Positions 60,195 to 64,000 of a stretch of 64,000 nucleotides of DNA are shown here, in pieces (within the stretch, counting starts at the first letter, position 1; each line of letters starts with the position of its first letter). Source of the stretch: Calonectria ilicicola (Eukaryota > Ascomycota > Sordariomycetes > Hypocreales > Nectriaceae); assembly GCA_020809705.1 (NCBI GenBank), contig CP085831.1, positions 2,356,001 through 2,420,000 of the forward strand, read 5' to 3'. Below the pieces are notes generated by a model. The model had not been told where the DNA came from, searched no databases, and saw nothing but the letters and a program-made list of their open reading frames with translations. The translations under genes were made by a program, and so were the position numbers.

Positions 60195-60496
60195 TCAGAA
60201 AAATAAATCAAGGCGAGAGTTGTTGGCACAGGTTGAACACGTTGGCAAGATCTTATCGCATTTGACCTTTTTCCTGACACAGGGTTGGCAGCTGTCTCCA
60301 TCATCGTTAACCCGAGCGACTTAATTTTAAATTAGTTACTGGACGTGATGACTTACGCATAAGGAACAAATGCTGAGGCAGCAGATGACGCCTTGGAGGC
60401 AATTGTGGTGGAGCAAGCCTTTTTAGGCGCCGGAGCCAAGGCCACCAGCCGTGCCTGTGAAGCTGCAGCGCCGATCGGGTTATTGAGCGAATCCAT
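60195..60496 (-). pseudogene. 5' fragment of the split Zn2Cys6 transcription factor
   Basis: Exon 1 is 60357-60496, starting MDSLNNPIGAA; the intron is 60292-60356 (GTAAGT...ACAG); exon 2 runs from 60291. It encodes CQPC-VRKKVK-C-DKILPT-C-ST-C, five of the six zinc-cluster cysteines plus the first Cys of the last pair's segment, and then enters the transposon. Translation would run out at TGA 60195-60197 after 78 residues with an incomplete zinc cluster. The rest of the gene is at 38604-40531. It is divergent from the MFS gene at 60996, with about 500 bp between, a typical regulator-transporter arrangement. Confidence 0.88.
60223..60235. repeat. Target-site duplication of the LINE-like element, right copy
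   Basis: TTGGCACAGGTTG, identical to 40519-40531; it also belongs to the coding sequence of the split regulator on the minus strand. Confidence 0.85.
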
Positions 60497-60731
60497 ACCC
60501 TTTGTAGCAACACGCTTGATACTTGATCTTACTATGAAGAAGGGCGAAATGATTCGGATCAAGGCGTGGAGTAGATTGATTGTGCTCTCTGATGAAGCAT
60601 GTCATGTTCAAGGAAACACGGACTCATTCATTGGCTGACATCTCGGGCCCGTCAGCATGACCCACCAGAATATGCAATGATGATTGGTTCAGGTCACGGA
60701 GCATCCAGACTTCGGGTCCGTACAAACTGAA

Positions 60732-60742
60732 GCTCCGATTGG
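60732..60742. promoter_or_regulatory. GCTCCGATTGG element (CCAAT plus CGG), first copy
   Basis: Reads CCAATCGGAGC on the minus strand, a CCAAT box fused to a CGG half-site. The same 11 bases recur at 60804-60814, 72 bp closer to the MFS gene. Candidate binding sites for the CCAAT complex together with a zinc-cluster regulator. Confidence 0.35.
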
Positions 60743-60803
60743 CTAAGGGTCCAAAGATTGCGATGGACTCATCGTTCATGCCGGGTCGATTGTTGGACTA
60801 ATG

Positions 60804-60814
60804 GCTCCGATTGG
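60804..60814. promoter_or_regulatory. GCTCCGATTGG element, second copy
   Basis: Identical to 60732-60742, in the same orientation. Both lie in the 500-bp region between the broken regulator and the MFS gene. A TATATATAA stretch follows near 60875. Confidence 0.35.
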
Positions 60815-60995
60815 TCGTTCCACTGTACCAAGGCAAAATAAGAAGGGGTGTTCGAAGTAGCATCAATGCGACTGGTATATATAATGATCGTAGGCGACAG
60901 GAACCTGAAGATTTGCATCTCATACTACATCAGCGTTGACATGATCAGACCTGGTCAATTCAATCATCAATTGCATTTCTCAATTCTTTTCCAAG

Positions 60996-62635
60996 ATGGC
61001 TTTGCAGAACATAGACGTTCAATATGCAGCACGTAACAACGCCAAGCCCGTTGAATCTAATGCCAATGTTCATGAAGCCAATAGGCAACAGCCCCCGCAC
61101 GACAGCGACTTAGAGAAAGGGAAAGTCGAAATAGCTACATTGGACCAGAAGACTCAAGACTTGGTCACCTGGAATGGGCAAGATGACCCAGAGAATCCTC
61201 GCAACTGGACTGAAGACATCAAATGGAAATGCACTTTGGCGATCTCCCTCTTTGTCTTCATCTCTCCCGTCTCGTCAGCCATGATAGCGCCAGCGATGCA
61301 GAACCTTGGCGATGAGTTAGGCATGCGATCTGAGATCGAGGTCAATCTCTCGTTGTCAATATTCATCATCGCTTATGCAATCGGTCCAGTATTCTTTGGC
61401 CCCGCCTCCGAGCTGTACGGACGTGTGCGTCTCTTACAGATCAGCAACTTGTGGTACCTTGCTTGGAATCTGGGCTGCGGCTTCTCGCAGACCGAAGCGC
61501 AGCTATTCGCCTTTCGATTTCTTGCAGGCATCGGAGGGAGCGCGCCTCTCGCCCTTGGTGGAGGTGCAATAAGGTAAGTCAATGACCTGTCCTAACCTGC
61601 CATATCATAGCCCCCCAAAACCACTAGATCGTTATTAATACAATTCTGTCTGTGAATAGTGACATCTGGAGCGCTGATCAACGCGGAAAGGCAATGGGAC
61701 TTTACACATTAGGCCCAATACTAGGACCCGTAGTCGGGCCCATCGCAGGAGGCTTCATTGCAGAGTATTCCACATGGCGTTGGGTATTTTGGTCGACGAG
61801 TGCTGCAGCTGCCGTGATACAGATTGTTGGATTTTTCTGGCTTAGAGAATCACATCCTGGAACCATCCTTAGATGGAGGCGAGACGAACTTGTGAAGAAA
61901 ACTGGCAACCCTGGCCTGCATACCGAAGAGATGGGGAGCAGCTTTTCGACAAAATTGACCACTGCTATTGTTCGGCCTGTTCGACTGTTTGCGACACAGC
62001 CTATTGTAACTTGCATCTCCATATACGTGGCGTACCTCTTCGGTATTACATATCTGATGTTAGCCACATTTCCCACCATCTGGACTGAATGGTATGGCGA
62101 GAGAAAGTCTATTGGGGGTCTCAACTATTTGTCAATCGCCATTGGATCATTTATCGGCCTGTTTCTGAACATAAAATTCGTCGATCGCATCTACCGAAAC
62201 CTGAAGGCCAAAAATGGTGACGTTGGACAACCCGAGTTTCGAATGCCATGCATGATGGTTGGTTCTGTTGTAACGACAATCGGTCTTTTCTGGTACGGTT
62301 GGAGTATCCAGGGCCGTACTCATTGGATCATGCCCAATTTAGGCGCCCTCATCTACACTGCCGGCACTATATCATGTCTCCAGGGGATGCAGACATACAT
62401 TGTCGATAGCTATCAGACCTACGCCGCCAGTGCTTTAGCTGCTTGTGCTATTCTACGCAGTCTTGCAGGGTTCGGGTTTCCCTTATTTGCCTCGTACATG
62501 TACAGAGACCTGGGATATGGATGGGGCACTAGCATGCTTGCATTTTTGAGTATTGGTGTTGGATGGACAGCTCCTGTACTCTTTTGGTTCTTCGGACCTG
62601 TGCTACGGGCAAAGTCAACTTACGCTTCCGGGTGA
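60996..62635 (+). CDS. MFS drug/polyamine-type transporter (DHA1-like)
   Basis: Model join(60996..61573,61660..62635), 517 residues, in frame. A hydrophilic N-terminus ends in DDPENPRNWTEDIKW, typical of fungal DHA1 multidrug or polyamine exporters. Twelve membrane segments follow, with FISPVSSAMIAPAMQNL, the motif PASELYGRVRLL in loop 2-3, FRFLAGIGGSAPLALGGG, and GPILGPVVGPIAGGFIAEY (the family's antiporter motif C). It exports toxic compounds or metabolites across the plasma membrane, driven by protons. It is divergent from the disrupted Zn2Cys6 gene, which may have controlled it. Confidence 0.92.
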
Positions 62636-62734
62636 GAAACAAAAAAAATATCCAGCAGATTCATTATTTATTCCGTTGGACATTTATTGCTCCTATAGTG
62701 TGGGTGGTTTGATCCACTTTTTATGCCGTTTTCT

Positions 62735-62750
62735 CAGGGTTAGGGTTAGG
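62735..62750 (+). repeat. Short telomere-like motif
   Basis: CAGGGTTAGGGTTAGG contains just over two TTAGGG units, the fungal telomere repeat, in the 3' region of the MFS gene. Too short to indicate a chromosome end; possibly chance or a repair footprint. Confidence 0.3.
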
Positions 62751-63300
62751 CTTTGGGTTATGGTGCTGATGAACCACCGACCAGTTCCTCCGTCGCGATA
62801 GGAAGTATTTTTACGAGGTGGATTAATGTACATGTCAACTTCCTTGATATAAACTTCAATACCATATCAGGGTTAGATATAAACACATTCCCCTTCGCAT
62901 ATGGATTATGTAAGTCTGGTTCTGTCCTGACTGATCCAATTCTCTAGATGTTTTTCAACTCAACAACTCCGCCATTTGTGAAATTACCGTTGATTATCCG
63001 CAGTAAAATTCAATCAAACTAGCAGATTCTCATAGTCCATAGCCAATCATTATTTTGCATGCTATACAACGTCGCATCGTAAAGCGCCACGAGTGGGCCA
63101 CGCTCTCATTTTAGCTTCCTAATTGCACATCGGCGACAATCCTAAGATAAGCAGCAATATGCAAGATTGCAGCCTTTAGCTTGGAGCTAGTGGAAAAGAG
63201 GATTTGGTAAATTTGCGACATTAGTGGTGAGTTGATGGTGGCTTGGTCCCCATGACCACATTTAGCAGGCAAACGGAGACGTGGAGACTGGAATAGCATC
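62751..63300. other. Intergenic stretch without a supported gene
   Basis: About 550 bp after the MFS gene. Only short overlapping frames are present; no repeats or RNA genes were seen. Confidence 0.45.
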
Positions 63301-63490
63301 ATGCTGATGTTCAGACCCCGAAGCACCGAGAGCTGGCTCTCATTCCGAGATTGCACCGACGTGTATGAGACTTCTTTTCTGGACTGCATCGAGTACTTAT
63401 ACGCGCCAGAATCTACTCCAATATTACTTCATCTTGTGCCTGATCTCTCATCTTCTATCAAATCTCAAGCTCTCGACCAAACAAATCACA

Positions 63491-64000
63491 AGTGAGTGAC
63501 TGGTTCATTACATTTCCTCGCGCTGTCTATGGTCATATAACAGTGCTGTCATAATCCTTTTAGTTATCGTTAATCCTAAACATTACCTTTCATAGTGTCT
63601 GACAACTTGGTTCCTATTACCGTCATTAAAGGCGCTGGTCATGAGTTCGTTCCTCTTCCCGAGGGACTGAACGCCACCACAGCTGACTTCCATACCAACC
63701 GTACGGAGACGACCGACTCACCCACCCATTTAACCTCTGGCTTTTACAGAATTGTGGCCGGTCCTGAAAAACCAGCCCACTACACTTTTGAGGAAACCAA
63801 ATATGTTCTTAGCGGCCAAATCGATATTTTAGTACGTATTCTTGAGCAACCCTGTGTTTAGTAGCCGTGAAAGTCATTATTACAGACACAGCCTTTAGAC
63901 GTGGAGAGTACTGACGAAGATGGATCCGTGCCATAGGATGAGGTTACAGGAATTACACACCACCTCGTTGCTGGAGACTTTGCATTTTTCTACGTTGGAT
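63491..64000 (+). CDS. Cupin-fold protein, 5' part (runs off the window)
   Basis: Partial model join(63491,63596..63831,63937..>64000). The A of the start codon is the last base before a 104-nt intron (GTGAGT...CATAG), and TG are the first bases after it, so the ATG exists only in spliced RNA; there is no other suitable ATG. The product begins MSDNLVPITVIKGAG. It contains HYTFEETKYVLSGQIDI, and, after a second 105-nt intron (GTACGT...CATAG), THHLVAGDFAFFYVG, the two-strand pattern of a small RmlC-like cupin of the ethanolamine-utilisation EutQ type. Such proteins bind a metal or small ligand; the role here is unknown. The gene continues past 64000. Confidence 0.65.

Larger units (their letters stand above)
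40532..60222 (-). mobile_element. RIP-degraded LINE-like retrotransposon carrying nested gypsy elements
   Basis: The interval lies exactly between the two 13-bp duplications. Its own sequence, 40532-45459 plus 59272-60222 (about 5.9 kb), is oriented on the minus strand. The 5' leader lies at the right end near 60222. Traces of an AP-endonuclease lie at about 44130-44460 and of a reverse transcriptase at about 42600-43400. A CA-repeat 3' tail lies at the left end (the GT run at 40531-40554). The body is extremely AT-rich, TpA-rich and full of stops, as RIP produces. Domain order and the simple-repeat tail fit a Tad-type LINE, but the clade is not proven. Confidence 0.8.

Noticed and set aside
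62735..62750. Chromosome end or telomere-seeded repeat
   Set aside because: Only about two repeat units, and ordinary genes continue on both sides.
63301..63495. 64-codon frame upstream of the cupin gene
   Set aside because: It overlaps the likely 5'-UTR and the first donor site. The split ATG gives a coherent cupin, and this frame has no domain.

Overview
The window is genomic DNA of a filamentous ascomycete, probably a Sordariomycete. The genes have many 45-110 nt introns with GTRNGT donors and CTRAC branch points. The families are fungal: Zn2Cys6 regulators, Clr5-ankyrin, NLR-like and MFS proteins. One 19.7 kb block is extremely AT-rich, as expected from repeat-induced point mutation (RIP). 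I derived exon-intron models by eye. Every complete multi-exon model keeps the reading frame through all junctions, but none is backed by transcript data.

1-19.5 kb is an ankyrin-rich, self/non-self-recognition-like island. It holds the 3' part of an ankyrin gene; a small secreted peptide gene; a 1,891-aa NLR-like protein (esterase-like fold, degenerate NTPase, ankyrins, ZZ zinc finger) whose two enzymatic motifs look dead; an unrecognised 296-aa protein divergently paired with a 1,146-aa ankyrin-subtilisin protein; and a 1,062-aa Clr5-ankyrin protein. The divergent pair beside an NLR-like gene is the best candidate here for an undescribed, protease-controlled programmed-cell-death type system.

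20-38.3 kb is metabolic: a Zn2Cys6 regulator with an 864-bp retroposed element in its promoter, a GH115 alpha-glucuronidase, a Dal5-type MFS transporter, a sugar MFS transporter, a GH78 alpha-L-rhamnosidase and a second Zn2Cys6 regulator. Both glycosidases lack signal peptides. Both divergent promoters carry a Gal4-type CGG-N11-CCG site. This suggests a locus that imports and then cleaves rhamnose/glucuronate oligosaccharides inside the cell.

38.6-60.5 kb is one 707-codon Zn2Cys6 regulator cut in two inside its zinc cluster by a 19,691-bp insertion with a 13-bp target-site duplication. The insertion is three elements deep: a RIP-degraded LINE-like element, inside it a RIP-degraded Ty3/gypsy element (TSD GAAAG), and inside that a nearly intact Ty3/gypsy chromovirus of the same family (TSD ATATT). 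The young copy shows a textbook A AAA AAC -1 frameshift site between gag and pol, two in-frame nonsense codons in pol, and a spliced antisense gene between pol and the 3' LTR.

60.6-64 kb carries an MFS drug-type transporter, divergent from the broken regulator and probably once its target, and the start of a cupin gene whose ATG is assembled by splicing.
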